The position numbers were made by a program, and so were the translations under genes. DNA of 64,000 nucleotides from contig NZ_CP070490.1 in assembly GCF_016925635.1 (NCBI RefSeq), positions 2,610,001 to 2,674,000 of the forward strand, given 5' to 3'. Below the pieces are notes generated by a model. That model was given only the letters and a program-made list of their open reading frames with translations. It had not been told where the DNA came from and searched no databases. Positions 55,674 to 64,000 of this stretch are shown here, in pieces (positions within the stretch are counted from its first letter, which is position 1; the number at the start of each line of letters is the position of its first letter). The stretch is from Lysinibacillus fusiformis (GTDB lineage Bacteria; Bacillota; Bacilli; Bacillales_A; Planococcaceae).

Positions 55674-56201
55674 ATGGCAAAATGGAACATTGATTTAGGA
55701 CACTCAGCAATTAACTTTCAAGTAAAGCACATGATGGTATCAAAAGTTAAAGGTGTATTTGACAGTTACTCAGCAGATATTGAAGCAGCAGATCTTGCAG
55801 ATTTAACAACTGCTACTATTAGTTTTACAATTGATCCAGCGAGCATTAATACACGTAGTGAAGACCGCGATAATCATTTAAAAGCAGCAGATTTCTTTGA
55901 TGCAGAAAAATATCCAACGATTACGTTTAAATCTACAAACATTGCTAAAAAAGCAGGCGATGAATATGCAGTAACTGGTGATTTAACAATTAAAGACGTT
56001 ACAAAATCAGTAACGTTTGATACAGAATTTAATGGAAAAGGCACAAATCCATGGGGTCAAGAAGTATACGGCTTTGAAGCTGAAACAACAATTAATCGTG
56101 AAGATTTTGGCCTAACTTGGAACGCAGCATTAGAAACTGGTGGCGTTCTTGTTGGGAAAGATATTAAAGTAACGGTTGAATTAGAAATTAATCCAGCTTA
56201 A
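55674..56201 (+). CDS. YceI-family lipid/isoprenoid-binding protein
   Basis: A 175-residue YceI lipocalin-like protein: WNIDLGHSAINFQVKHMMVSKVKGVFDSY, ADFFDAEKYPTITFKST, VTGDLTIKDVTKSVTFDTEF and GFEAETTINREDFGLTWN. The family binds polyisoprenoid quinones or similar lipids in a beta-barrel. No signal peptide, so cytosolic. GGAGGAA precedes the ATG at 55674. An upstream MhqR-like operator suggests induction by quinone stress, which suits a quinone-binding role (inference). Confidence 0.92.
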   Translation: MAKWNIDLGHSAINFQVKHMMVSKVKGVFDSYSADIEAADLADLTTATISFTIDPASINTRSEDRDNHLKAADFFDAEKYPTITFKSTNIAKKAGDEYAVTGDLTIKDVTKSVTFDTEFNGKGTNPWGQEVYGFEAETTINREDFGLTWNAALETGGVLVGKDIKVTVELEINPA

Positions 56202-56216
56202 AAATAGATAGCTAGG

Positions 56217-56250
56217 GCATGTTTGAAGTAATCTTCAAGCATGCTTTTTA
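56217..56250 (+). terminator. yceI terminator
   Basis: GCATGTTTGAAG and CTTCAAGCATGC arms (one G-T), 4-nt loop, then TTTTTA. Confidence 0.9.
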
Positions 56251-56387
56251 TATAGCCCAAGATAGAAACTTGTTAATGAAGCAATCTTGTAAAAAGAATT
56301 TGTGAAAAATTACCAACAAATAAGTTTCTTGCATATTTTTAGTAATTACTGCATATAAATCATCATATTGTTTTTGGGGGCGATAGG

Positions 56388-57329
56388 ATGAATGTATTAG
56401 TGACAGGTGGCTATGGTTTTATTGGCAGTGCAGTAGGTAGGCGTTTTTTTGAAGAAGGTGCAACGGTTTATATTATTGATAATTTAAGTACGGGGCATTT
56501 ACGGAATGTTGACTTTGAGCATAAATCCTATCTGTTAAATGTTGAGGATGAGGTTTGCGAGCATCTTTTTAAGGAAATAAACTTTGATGTGGTCGTCCAT
56601 TGTGCAGCGCAAACGAGCGTGCAACAGTCTATCCAGGAGCCAGTAAAGGATATTTTGACCAATATAGTTGGGCTCAGCCAAATGCTTTTTTTATCATCCA
56701 AGTATAAGGTACAGCACTTTGTCTTTGCCTCCTCAGCAGCTGTTTATGGAGATAGTCACTATCCTCCATTAGAAGAATCAGATGTCTGTGAACCAATATC
56801 TATGTACGGATTAAATAAGAGCATTGGCGAAACCTACTGTGAGAAATGGCAAAAAGATTATCGTTTGCCTGTTCTCATTTATAGATTTGCCAATGTTTTC
56901 GGTCCAAGACAGCAAATGCAAGGTGAAGCAGCTGTGATTCCAAGTATGTTAAAAAGCAGTATGGCAGGTAAACCTTTTACGATTTATGGTGATGGTGAAC
57001 AAACGCGTGATTTCATTTATGTTGATGATATTGCAGATGCTATTTACGCAGGTGTATCTGCACGTTTACAAGGTACGTATAATGTATCCACCAATGAGGC
57101 TTGGTCTATTCACCAAGTCATCTTACTGCTCCAACATTTAAATCATCCACTTGAAATTCAATATGCCCCAGCACGAGAAGGAGATATTGAACACTCGTTT
57201 TTAAATAATGACAAATTAGCCAATGCCATTGGTTGGAAGCCCAAAACTTCATTTGCAGAAGGAATCGAACGTACATTGCATGCGCTACAAAATGAAAAGT
57301 TAGCAGAAATTCAACAAAATAGTGGATAA
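56388..57329 (+). CDS. NAD-dependent sugar-nucleotide epimerase
   Basis: A 313-residue extended-SDR protein. The NAD-binding loop is VTGGYGFIGSAVG, the catalytic motif is SSAAVYGDS with Y-x3-K as MYGLNKSIGE, and NVFGPRQ plus RDFIYVDDIADA are typical of GalE/WbpP-type UDP-sugar 4-epimerases. Substrate likely UDP-glucose or UDP-GlcNAc. No other polysaccharide genes are nearby. Confidence 0.88.
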   Translation: MNVLVTGGYGFIGSAVGRRFFEEGATVYIIDNLSTGHLRNVDFEHKSYLLNVEDEVCEHLFKEINFDVVVHCAAQTSVQQSIQEPVKDILTNIVGLSQMLFLSSKYKVQHFVFASSAAVYGDSHYPPLEESDVCEPISMYGLNKSIGETYCEKWQKDYRLPVLIYRFANVFGPRQQMQGEAAVIPSMLKSSMAGKPFTIYGDGEQTRDFIYVDDIADAIYAGVSARLQGTYNVSTNEAWSIHQVILLLQHLNHPLEIQYAPAREGDIEHSFLNNDKLANAIGWKPKTSFAEGIERTLHALQNEKLAEIQQNSG

Positions 57330-57432
57330 AGGCAATAAAGTATGTGGGCATATTACATTGCGTAATATGTCTTTTTCTATGTCTATAGTATAATAATTCA
57401 TTAAAGAAATGGTTGCGGACGGAGGCATACAT

Positions 57433-58710
57433 ATGCTTGTAGATTTTAGAGTGAAAAATTGTTTGAGTTATAAAGATGATACGTTATTTTCAATGGTTGC
57501 GGGAAGTCGCCTACGAAAATGGAAGGATACCCACACAATCCAGTTTGATACACTTCGTCTTGTAAAAAGTGCATTTATTTTTGGCCCAAATGGAAGTGGG
57601 AAATCCAATCTTTTTACGGCTATTAAAGTATTGCGTTCCTTGCTTTTTAATTTTGAAAACTTAAATAATGTAAAGCAATTACGTTTACCCTATCAACCAT
57701 TTAAGTTAGGAAGACAGCAAGACAAACCAACAGAGTTTATGATATCGCTTTTTTTAGACGGAGCTTTGTATGATTATGAAATACAGTATAATGCTTCTCA
57801 AGTTCTTTATGAACGTCTTGTGAAAACGAATAGGTCAATGAAGGAAGAACTGTTTGTCAGACAATGGGACGGTACAGAATATTCTTATGAAACAGCCCAA
57901 ACAACAGCGCAGGAATTGACAAAGTACACACGAAACAATACAGCCTTTTTATCCGTATTGCATGTTTTTAATGATCCTGATGCATTAAAGATATTCGATT
58001 GGTTTTTACATAAAATTCTGTTTCTAGATGAAGCAAATCGGTTATCAAGTCATCCCCTTATTCGTAAACTTGAAGAGGAGCCCTTTAAAAAAGAAGTGAT
58101 CAAACTTCTTAAAATTGCAGATCTTTCCATTCAAGATGTTACGGCTAGACGTGTGGAACGCAGAGAGAAAAATACAATTGGCTATGAGTTTGATACGCCT
58201 GAGGTGATTCAAGAAGTAGATATTGATCTACATTACTTATCATTTGATGAAGCAGGTAAACCGATAGGGACAGAAACAATTAATTGGACAATGGATTCTA
58301 AGGGCACAGTACGAATGCTACATTTAGCATGTGTGATGGTGGATGCTTATAATAAAGGAAAAACCATTTTTATAGACGAATTCGACACAGCATTCCATGT
58401 ATCGATTTGTGAGTTTTTAATGGCTATTATGAATAGCAAACGCAATAGCCGTAATCAATTTGTCGTGACGAGTCATGAAATAGAATTACTTGATCAGCCA
58501 CTACGATCCGATCAAATTTGGTTTGTGAATAAAAGCTTTAAAAATGAATCGGAACTATACTCCTTATTTGATTTTGCAGATTTACAAAAGAAACGTGGGG
58601 ATCTTTCTTATGCGAAACGGTATATGAAAGGGGAATTTGGTGCAACGCCTGTCATTAATGAGTATTTATCCGAACAATATTTAGAAGAAGCGGAGGTATC
58701 TGAGCAGTGA
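57433..58710 (+). CDS. AAA ATPase of an RloA/AbiLi-type pair
   Basis: A 425-residue ATPase of the AAA_15/AAA_21 (OLD/ABC-like) class. Walker A is IFGPNGSGKSNLF (about residue 52-64), the central region carries insertions, and Walker B is KTIFIDEFDTAFH with the following FVVTSHEIELLDQP His-switch region. The gene overlaps rloB by 4 bp. ATPase-RloB pairs occur beside restriction systems and as the AbiL abortive infection system (family knowledge), so defence against phage is the leading hypothesis. GGAGG precedes the ATG at 57433. Confidence 0.8.
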   Translation: MLVDFRVKNCLSYKDDTLFSMVAGSRLRKWKDTHTIQFDTLRLVKSAFIFGPNGSGKSNLFTAIKVLRSLLFNFENLNNVKQLRLPYQPFKLGRQQDKPTEFMISLFLDGALYDYEIQYNASQVLYERLVKTNRSMKEELFVRQWDGTEYSYETAQTTAQELTKYTRNNTAFLSVLHVFNDPDALKIFDWFLHKILFLDEANRLSSHPLIRKLEEEPFKKEVIKLLKIADLSIQDVTARRVERREKNTIGYEFDTPEVIQEVDIDLHYLSFDEAGKPIGTETINWTMDSKGTVRMLHLACVMVDAYNKGKTIFIDEFDTAFHVSICEFLMAIMNSKRNSRNQFVVTSHEIELLDQPLRSDQIWFVNKSFKNESELYSLFDFADLQKKRGDLSYAKRYMKGEFGATPVINEYLSEQYLEEAEVSEQ

Positions 58711-59282
58711 GAGTACGTCATCAAGGGAGCCGAACACTGCGTAAAACCATCTTAATTTATTGTGAAGGTGAAACTGAACGCATTTATTTTGAACAAATGC
58801 GTATTTTAAAGCGATCTAAAATGGTTAGTGTCAAAATAAAAAATGTTAAACGATCAGCAATCAAGCTTGCCCAACATGCTTATCGAGATTCCAGCTATCA
58901 ATACTTTGATGAGGTGTGGATTGTTTTTGATAAGGATGATCTAACCGATAAGCAATTAGAGGAAGTCAATCAATTTTGCGAGGAAAAAAATATTCATATT
59001 GCCTATACAAATGAAGCATTTGAATTGTGGTTACTGTTGCATTTTGAGGAAGTCGACAGTACAGAAAAATATCCCCGTGCTGTCTTAAATGACAAAATGG
59101 AACAGCACCTTGGTGTGAGTCGTTATTTCCGTCATAAGGCTGATGAAGCCATCATAGCCCCCATTGCATTACGACATGAGGTAGCGATTAAAAATTGCAC
59201 AGACATGATGGCTCTCCGAGAAACAGAGAGCCGTGACAACCCATACTGTAACATACATGAAATGATACGATACATATTTTAA
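58707..59282 (+). CDS. RloB-family TOPRIM-like protein (AbiLii-type)
   Basis: A 191-residue RloB protein. TOPRIM-like motifs are TILIYCEGETERIYFEQM (Glu) and EVWIVFDKDDLTD (D-x-D), followed by the family's AFELWLLLHF motif. It is probably a metal-dependent nuclease activated through its ATPase partner (inference). Start is GTG overlapping the ATPase stop (GTGA), so the two are coupled. Confidence 0.85.
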   Translation: MRVRHQGSRTLRKTILIYCEGETERIYFEQMRILKRSKMVSVKIKNVKRSAIKLAQHAYRDSSYQYFDEVWIVFDKDDLTDKQLEEVNQFCEEKNIHIAYTNEAFELWLLLHFEEVDSTEKYPRAVLNDKMEQHLGVSRYFRHKADEAIIAPIALRHEVAIKNCTDMMALRETESRDNPYCNIHEMIRYIF

Positions 59283-59287
59283 GATTG

Positions 59288-59325
59288 AGCAGGTTTTCTA
59301 TGATCAAATAGAAGCCTGTTTTTAT
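59288..59325 (+). terminator. Terminator of the ATPase-RloB pair
   Basis: CAGGTTTTCTAT and ATAGAAGCCTG arms with one mismatch, then TTTTTATC. Confidence 0.82.
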
Positions 59326-59422
59326 CTTTACATAATGCTTTGTCGAAATGAATGCATGTTTCTTTTTCAAAAACATATAGTGTATATGGAGCGAAATCAG
59401 TACATGTATGAAAGGGGATTGC

Positions 59423-61489
59423 GTGGATAACTCAAAGTCAAATCAATCCAATAATGTAGAAGGAAACGCAAAGGATCATCAACTTGAGCCGTTTCGTGTC
59501 GAGAATGAGGGCACGAAAATGACAACGAATCAGGGACTAAGGGTGTCCAATGATGAAGATTCGTTAAAGGCAGGTGTTCGTGGGCCGACAATTATGGAGG
59601 ATTTTCATCTTAGAGAAAAAATTACCCATTTTGATCATGAGCGTATTCCAGAGCGTGTTGTACATGCCAGAGGTTTTGCAGCACATGGCGAGTTTGAATT
59701 ATATGAATCCATGGCAGAGTATACGAAAGCGAAATTTTTGCAGGATCCGAAAAAGAAAATACCTGTGTTTGTCAGATTTTCGACAGTGGTAGGGAGCTTA
59801 GGGTCAATGGACACAGCTCGTGATGTACGTGGGTTTGCAACGAAGTTTTATACGGATGAGGGAAATTATGATTTAGTCGGTAATAATATACCTGTTTTTT
59901 TTATTCAGGATGCCATTAAGTTTCCCGATTTAATTCATGCTGTAAAGCCTGAGCCACACAATGATATGCCACAAGCTGCCTCCGCACACGATACTTTTTG
60001 GGATTTTGTAGCCAGTAATCAGGAAATTGCACATATGGTAATGTGGGTGATGTCTGACCGTGCCATTCCACGAAGCTTTCGTATGATGGAAGGCTTTGGC
60101 GTGCATACGTTCCGCTTCGTCAATGACAAGGGGAGATCAAGATTTGTTAAATTCCATTGGAAGCCTGTGTTAGGTGTGCATTCTCTTGTTTGGGATGAAG
60201 CCCAGATAATTGCTGGGAAGGACCCAGATTTTCAGCGACGAGATTTATGGGAAGCGATCGAAATTGGAGATTATCCAGAGTTTGAGTTAGGTATACAAAT
60301 ACTAGAACCTGAGGATGAATTTAAATTTGATTTTGATATTTTAGATGCGACAAAGCTTTGGCCAGAGGAACTAGTGCCAGTGAAGAAGATTGGAAAGATG
60401 ACCTTAAATCGCAATGTGGATAATGTCTTTGCTGAAACAGAGCAAGTTGCGTTCCATCCAGGTAATGTTGTGCCAGGCATCGATTTTACCAATGATCCAC
60501 TGCTACAAGGTCGACTCTTTTCTTATTTAGATACACAGTTGATTCGATTAGGGGGACCAAATTTTGCAGAGATTCCTATTAATCGTCCGATTTGCCCTGT
60601 GCATAACAATCAACGTAATGGCTTTAGTCGACAGACGATTAATTTAGGTAGGGTAAGCTATCATAAAAATTCACTAGCCAATAATACACCAGCCACTTCT
60701 ACTGCAAGAGAAGGAGGATATGTTCATTATGAAGAAAAGGTTGAGGGGCGAATCACAAGAGCGCGTAGTAAATCCTTCGATGATCATTTTTCACAAGCAA
60801 GGCTCTTTTGGAATAGCATGTCCCCACCTGAAAAACAACATATTATTGATGCCTTTAGCTTCGAAGTAGGAAAAGTGAAGAGTAAATCAGTTCGTCAGCA
60901 AGTAGTGGATATGTTTGTCCATGTAGATAAAGCAATGGCTACAACAGTGGCAGACAATGTTGGTGTAAATCGTCCTAGCGGAGAGCAGTCCAAGGTAACA
61001 GCCTCTTCACCTGCACTGAGCCAAGCCAATACCATTAAACTACCTTATACACTGAAAGTAGGTGTCTTAATTGGTGATGGCTTTGATGCAAATGAAGTCG
61101 GGGAAGTATTGAAATATTTAACAAGACAAGGTGTACGCTACAGCATCATCTCTGATCGACTAGGTGTTGTGACAGGGAATAATGGTGTGCAATTAACGGC
61201 TACTGACACATTTATTACAACCGATGCTGTATTATTCGACTCGTTATATGTTGTTGGGGTAAAAGCAAGTAATCAGGCGAAATTCAATACTTATATCGTC
61301 AATTATATAAATGAAGCATATCGTCACTTTAAGCCCATAGGATTTGCTGCAACTGGCACAACCTTCTTCAATATGTCGAATGCCAATGTAGGACCAGGCA
61401 TCGTGTTAGCGACAGGTAACAAAGATTTCCCGAAAAAGTTTGTAGCTGCCATTGCCCAGCAACGATTTTGGCAACGAAATATTTATTAA
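59423..61489 (+). CDS. katE: Large-subunit catalase (KatE, clade 2)
   Basis: A 688-residue haem catalase. Core motifs are [17 protein letters not shown] (distal His), [37 protein letters not shown] (Asn) and the proximal Tyr in [17 protein letters not shown]-terminal flavodoxin/GATase1-like domain (about 540-688, [23 protein letters not shown]) marks the large clade. It destroys hydrogen peroxide. GTG at 59423 has AAAGGGGA upstream; an ATG at 59408 lacks a site. Bacillus KatE is SigB-controlled; only a weak GTTT...GTGTAT pair with a long spacer is seen here. Confidence 0.93.
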   Translation: MDNSKSNQSNNVEGNAKDHQLEPFRVENEGTKMTTNQGLRVSNDEDSLKAGVRGPTIMEDFHLREKITHFDHERIPERVVHARGFAAHGEFELYESMAEYTKAKFLQDPKKKIPVFVRFSTVVGSLGSMDTARDVRGFATKFYTDEGNYDLVGNNIPVFFIQDAIKFPDLIHAVKPEPHNDMPQAASAHDTFWDFVASNQEIAHMVMWVMSDRAIPRSFRMMEGFGVHTFRFVNDKGRSRFVKFHWKPVLGVHSLVWDEAQIIAGKDPDFQRRDLWEAIEIGDYPEFELGIQILEPEDEFKFDFDILDATKLWPEELVPVKKIGKMTLNRNVDNVFAETEQVAFHPGNVVPGIDFTNDPLLQGRLFSYLDTQLIRLGGPNFAEIPINRPICPVHNNQRNGFSRQTINLGRVSYHKNSLANNTPATSTAREGGYVHYEEKVEGRITRARSKSFDDHFSQARLFWNSMSPPEKQHIIDAFSFEVGKVKSKSVRQQVVDMFVHVDKAMATTVADNVGVNRPSGEQSKVTASSPALSQANTIKLPYTLKVGVLIGDGFDANEVGEVLKYLTRQGVRYSIISDRLGVVTGNNGVQLTATDTFITTDAVLFDSLYVVGVKASNQAKFNTYIVNYINEAYRHFKPIGFAATGTTFFNMSNANVGPGIVLATGNKDFPKKFVAAIAQQRFWQRNIY

Positions 61490-61506
61490 ACAGAGCAATG
61501 AGTGTT

Positions 61507-61639
61507 GAATACTCGCGAAAGAGAAGCGAATACCCGTGAAGAGCAGTCGAATACCCGCGAAAGAGAAGCAAATACTCGCGGAGAGCAGTCGAATACCCGC
61601 GGAGAGCAATCAAATACCCGTGAAAGAGAAGCAAATACT
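61507..61639. repeat. 21-bp tandem repeat array (six units)
   Basis: Six 21-bp units from 61507 to 61632 plus a partial one. Two types alternate: GAATACCCGCGAAAGAGAAGC-like and GAATACCCGTGAAGAGCAGTC-like, with a few substitutions. Same period and same A/B alternation as the array at 3788-4478, but different sequence. It lies between the katE stop and the terminator. Frames open through it have no ribosome site. Confidence 0.9.
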
Positions 61640-61648
61640 ATGTAAGTC

Positions 61649-61677
61649 AAAAGCCTTTCATTGAATGAGAGGCTTTT
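61649..61677 (+). terminator. katE terminator
   Basis: AAAAGCCT and AGGCTTTT arms, with inner TCATT/AATGA pairing. Confidence 0.8.
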
Positions 61678-61738
61678 ACTATGTCTGTCATTGCATTCAA
61701 AATTTGCAAATGATATGGTGGTACATGAGGTGAAAATT

Positions 61739-63076
61739 ATGGAAAATTTTGATATTGCTATTATTGGAGCGGGACCAGGTGGCTATGTAGCAGCCATACA
61801 TGCAGCAAAGAATGGCAAAACAGTTGCGCTAATTGAACGAGATAAATTGGGAGGAGCCTGCTATAATGTTGGCTGCATACCATCAAAGATTTTATTGGAG
61901 CATAGTAAACTTGTGCAGGAAATAAAACGGGGGAATAGCTGGGGAATAGAAGTGCCCAAAGTGGAAATTAATTTTCCTCGATTAATGCAGCGGAAAGATA
62001 CGATTATTCATGAACTATTAACAAACATTGAGCGTTATATTGTCAGCAATCATGTTACTTTATATCGTGGTGAAGCTTCAGTCGCAAAGGATTTAACAAT
62101 TACAATCGAGAACGAGACAATAACGGCTACAGATATTATTTTAGCCACAGGCAGTAAACCCTTTGTCCCACCATTTGAAGGGTTAGAGACATCTACCTAC
62201 TATACGACAGACACATTTTTTGATATAGAAGAGCTTCCAGAACAGTTAACAATTATTGGGGGAGGGGTAATTGCAGTTGAAATGGCCTTTAGTTTAGCAC
62301 CCCTCGGTACTAAGGTAACAGTGCTTAATCATAGCGAGGATATTTTACAAACGGAAGAGGCTGAAGCAAGACCGCTGATTCGAGAAAAAATGAAGAAGCT
62401 TGGTATTGAGCTTGTGACAGATTTCCAATTTGAAAAATTTGAAGGCAATACCATTCATACATCTAAAGGCTCTTATACATATGAAAACCTTTTATTTGCA
62501 ACTGGACGTCGTCCGAATACAGAAATTGCAGAGCAATTAGGATTAACTTTTGATGGTCGGTTAATCGCAGTCAATAAGCATTTTGAGACAAGCCTGCCGA
62601 ATATTTATGCGATTGGTGACTTAGTGGGTGGTTATCAACTTGCGCATTCTGCCAGTGCGGAGGGAATTTACGTTGTTGATTATATTGTGGGCAACCAGCC
62701 AATACCAATTGATCAATCGTGCATCCCTCGATGTGTTTATACACATCCTGAAATTGCCACATTTGGTTTATTAGAAGAGCAGGTCAAAACGCCATATACT
62801 GTAATAAAAATGCCACTGCAGACTAATCCAAAGGCATTAATGGAGGGGAATACAGAAGGCTTTGTGAAGCTAATTTCATCCAAGGATAATGGTCAAATTT
62901 TAGGTGCTTGTGTAGTAGCGGATGGTGCAACAGAAATGCTTAATGCGCTATTAGCAACAAAAAATGCTGGTGGTACCGCTCAATCACTTGCACAAATGAT
63001 TTTTCCACATCCGACAGTGTCGGAGCATATTGGTGATGTGGCAAAAGCTGTTTTTGGGAAAGCCATTCACCAATGA
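61739..63076 (+). CDS. Dihydrolipoamide-dehydrogenase-like flavoprotein
   Basis: A 445-residue class I pyridine-nucleotide disulfide oxidoreductase. FAD-binding IIGAGPGGYVAAIHAAKNG, redox pair C-x4-C in GGACYNVGCIPSK, NAD-binding TIIGGGVIAVEMAFSLAPLG, FAD contact IYAIGDLVGG and the C-terminal His-Glu in FPHPTVSEHIGD are all present. It looks like a lipoamide dehydrogenase, but it is not beside E1/E2 genes of any 2-oxo acid complex. ATG at 61739 has TGAGGTGA upstream. Confidence 0.9.
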   Translation: MENFDIAIIGAGPGGYVAAIHAAKNGKTVALIERDKLGGACYNVGCIPSKILLEHSKLVQEIKRGNSWGIEVPKVEINFPRLMQRKDTIIHELLTNIERYIVSNHVTLYRGEASVAKDLTITIENETITATDIILATGSKPFVPPFEGLETSTYYTTDTFFDIEELPEQLTIIGGGVIAVEMAFSLAPLGTKVTVLNHSEDILQTEEAEARPLIREKMKKLGIELVTDFQFEKFEGNTIHTSKGSYTYENLLFATGRRPNTEIAEQLGLTFDGRLIAVNKHFETSLPNIYAIGDLVGGYQLAHSASAEGIYVVDYIVGNQPIPIDQSCIPRCVYTHPEIATFGLLEEQVKTPYTVIKMPLQTNPKALMEGNTEGFVKLISSKDNGQILGACVVADGATEMLNALLATKNAGGTAQSLAQMIFPHPTVSEHIGDVAKAVFGKAIHQ

Positions 63077-63086
63077 TAAAAAGCTG

Positions 63087-63114
63087 TTGACATTCAAGAA
63101 ATTTATGTTAAATT
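63087..63114 (+). promoter_or_regulatory. Promoter of the FMN reductase gene
   Basis: TTGACA (63087-63092), 16 bp, TAAATT (63109-63114). The transcript would carry a leader of about 120 nt with a terminator-like hairpin. Confidence 0.5.
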
Positions 63115-63159
63115 AATTTTATAAGAATACTAGGTATTTAAGTTAACTAGACATCTAGA

Positions 63160-63214
63160 GGCTTCTATTTTACAAAACGGTTATCCGTCGAATTGTAGAA
63201 TAGGGGCCTTTTTT
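63160..63214 (+). terminator. Terminator/attenuator hairpin in the FMN reductase leader
   Basis: A long hairpin: GGCTTCTATTTTACAA pairs with TTGTAGAATAGGGGCC (imperfect), with an inner ACGG-ttat-CCGT tip, then TTTTTT. It lies between the promoter and the ribosome site of the next gene, so it either ends the previous gene or controls the next one. Confidence 0.75.
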
Positions 63215-63242
63215 AATAACAATGATAAAGGGAGTGGGTAAG

Positions 63243-63776
63243 ATGACAAAAGCAGTCATTATTAATGGAAGTAATTCAAAAAATTCAAGAGTTACGGCTA
63301 TTCATGAAAAGGTGGAAAATCATTTCATTACACAAGGAATAGAGGTTCACTCAAATTATGTACATGAACTACCAGCTACTGATTTATTAACGGCGAATTT
63401 TTCAAGTAAGGAAATACAATCTGAAAATGAACAGATTAAGGAAGCAGATCTTATTGTCATCCTTACACCTATTTACAAAGCATCCTATACAGGTATTTTG
63501 AAGACTTACTTGGATTTGCTACCGCAAAAAGCCTTGCTTGATAAGGCTATACTACCTATAGCTGTAGGAGGGTCAATCAGCCATTTATTGGCATTGGAAT
63601 ATGCACTAAAGCCAGTTTTAGCTGTACTAGGAGCCACATCCATTACTAATTCTGTTTACATTGTGGATAAACAAATCATTCGTTTGGGAGAGGGTGGCTT
63701 TGCAATTGAGGAAGAGGCCATCAGCAGACTTGAAGCACAGTTAGAACAATTGCAGCAAGTATTCATTGTTAATTAA
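63243..63776 (+). CDS. NADPH-dependent FMN reductase (SsuE-like)
   Basis: A 177-residue flavodoxin-like protein: phosphate loop INGSNSKNSRVTAIHEKV, ADLIVILTPIYKASYTGILKTYLDLLPQKAL and LPIAVGGSISHLLALEYALKPVLAVLGA, the SsuE/AzoB pattern. It supplies reduced FMN, often to sulfonate monooxygenases, but no such gene is in the window. GGGAGTGGG precedes the ATG at 63243. Confidence 0.9.
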   Translation: MTKAVIINGSNSKNSRVTAIHEKVENHFITQGIEVHSNYVHELPATDLLTANFSSKEIQSENEQIKEADLIVILTPIYKASYTGILKTYLDLLPQKALLDKAILPIAVGGSISHLLALEYALKPVLAVLGATSITNSVYIVDKQIIRLGEGGFAIEEEAISRLEAQLEQLQQVFIVN

Positions 63777-63784
63777 AATAATAA

Positions 63785-63823
63785 AAGCGCATTTATAGGG
63801 CATCCTATAATGCGCTATTTTTT
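63785..63823. terminator. Bidirectional terminator at the FMN reductase end
   Basis: AGCGCATT-ATAGG and CCTAT-AATGCGCT arms, with A-rich and T-rich flanks. Confidence 0.88.
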
Positions 63824-63977
63824 AATTTCCTTCTGGATTTTCTTCATTCTCCACAGGTATTGTAGAGAGATATAAGAAAGCTTCATCTTGCAATAGCATT
63901 ATTTTTTCTTCACAAATTCCATGCGATAATGGTCCAGAAAAAATGGACTCCCACCATGTTCCTGTTGTTGTTGTCAT
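63822..63977 (-). CDS. Small hypothetical protein, 51 residues
   Basis: A minus-strand frame of 51 codons beginning MTTTTGTWWESIFSGPLSHG and ending VENEENPEGN. A GGGGG site lies 9 nt before the ATG, and the stop abuts the shared terminator, which suits a real gene. No family recognised. It has a WW pair, one Cys and an acidic tail. Confidence 0.55.
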   Translation of the reverse strand: MTTTTGTWWESIFSGPLSHGICEEKIMLLQDEAFLYLSTIPVENEENPEGN

Positions 63978-64000
63978 TCATCTACGCCCCCATTTCGGTT

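Noticed and set aside
59358-59385. SigB promoter for katE
   Set aside because: GTTTCT and GTGTAT are separated by 16 bp, longer than usual, and both elements are imperfect.
61368-61634. Minus-strand frames with GYSTALREY-like repeats
   Set aside because: They read the 21-bp array and the katE 3' end; no start site.
63115-63214. S-box, FMN riboswitch or T-box before the FMN reductase
   Set aside because: None of their conserved cores is present; only a terminator-like hairpin and a small upstream pairing can be seen.

Overview
The window looks like chromosome from a low-GC, spore-forming member of the Bacillales, most like a Lysinibacillus or a close relative (inference). Supporting points are the spore genes (CotZ/ExsY-type coat protein, SpoVAC-AD-AEB, SpoVIF, YjcZ-type peptide), Bacillus-type operators (CtsR, FapR, Fur, LexA, Rex), a Trp T-box, and gene order that tracks the Bacillus subtilis yjzD-fabHA-fabF-trpS-spx-mecA-coiA-pepF-yjbHIJKLM-nadK-yjbO and cotO-cotZ-spoVIF-yjcFGH segments.

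Layout. 1-8.5 kb: end of a MIP18/SufT-type gene, an Fnr regulator, a CtsR-controlled ClpB without its N-domain, yjzD, a 21-bp tandem repeat array, fabHA-fabF, and trpS behind a T-box. 8.9-20.2 kb: proteostasis and redox genes (spx, mecA, coiA, pepF, yjbH, yjbI), the small RNA RoxS/RsaE with a Rex operator between pepF and yjbH, yjbJ-yjbK, and yjbL-relQ-nadK-rluA. 20.6-28.1 kb: mgtE and a sporulation block (cotO-like, cotZ, spoVA genes, a YjcZ peptide, spoVIF), broken by a non-coding repeat element that carries an intact IS3-family insertion. 28.2-30.7 kb: yjcFGH and yutG. 31.3-38.7 kb: an oligopeptide ABC transporter with unusual subunits, divergent fused ATPases and a nuclease.

38.7-46.3 kb is an AT-rich, rearranged stretch. 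It holds an orphan Fur promoter, a LexA-boxed pair of unknown genes, a decayed AraC regulator, an orphan response regulator and a YclNOPQ/FatBCDE-like siderophore uptake operon whose ATPase has lost its C-terminus. 46.4-48.1 kb: an orphan glycine-betaine binding lipoprotein and a YtaF-like membrane protein. 48.3-55.4 kb: a Fur-boxed Isd-type haem uptake operon (three NEAT proteins, IsdE, IsdF, ATPase, sortase B). 55.6-64 kb: yceI behind an MhqR-like palindrome, an epimerase, an AAA-ATPase/RloB pair (candidate phage defence), a large catalase, a second 21-bp repeat array, a lipoamide-dehydrogenase-like gene, and an FMN reductase behind an attenuator-like hairpin.

The most unusual signals are: (1) an oligopeptide-binding lipoprotein whose domain order is circularly permuted, with enlarged permeases; (2) a roughly 560-600-bp non-coding repeat element in three copies, two of them sitting between duplicated transcription terminators, built of hairpin units whose stems covary; (3) a two-gene SOS-type operon of unknown function; (4) two separate 21-bp-period repeat arrays; (5) the truncated siderophore ATPase whose new 3' end contains a perfect Fur box. 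All calls rest on reading the sequence; no database search was run.
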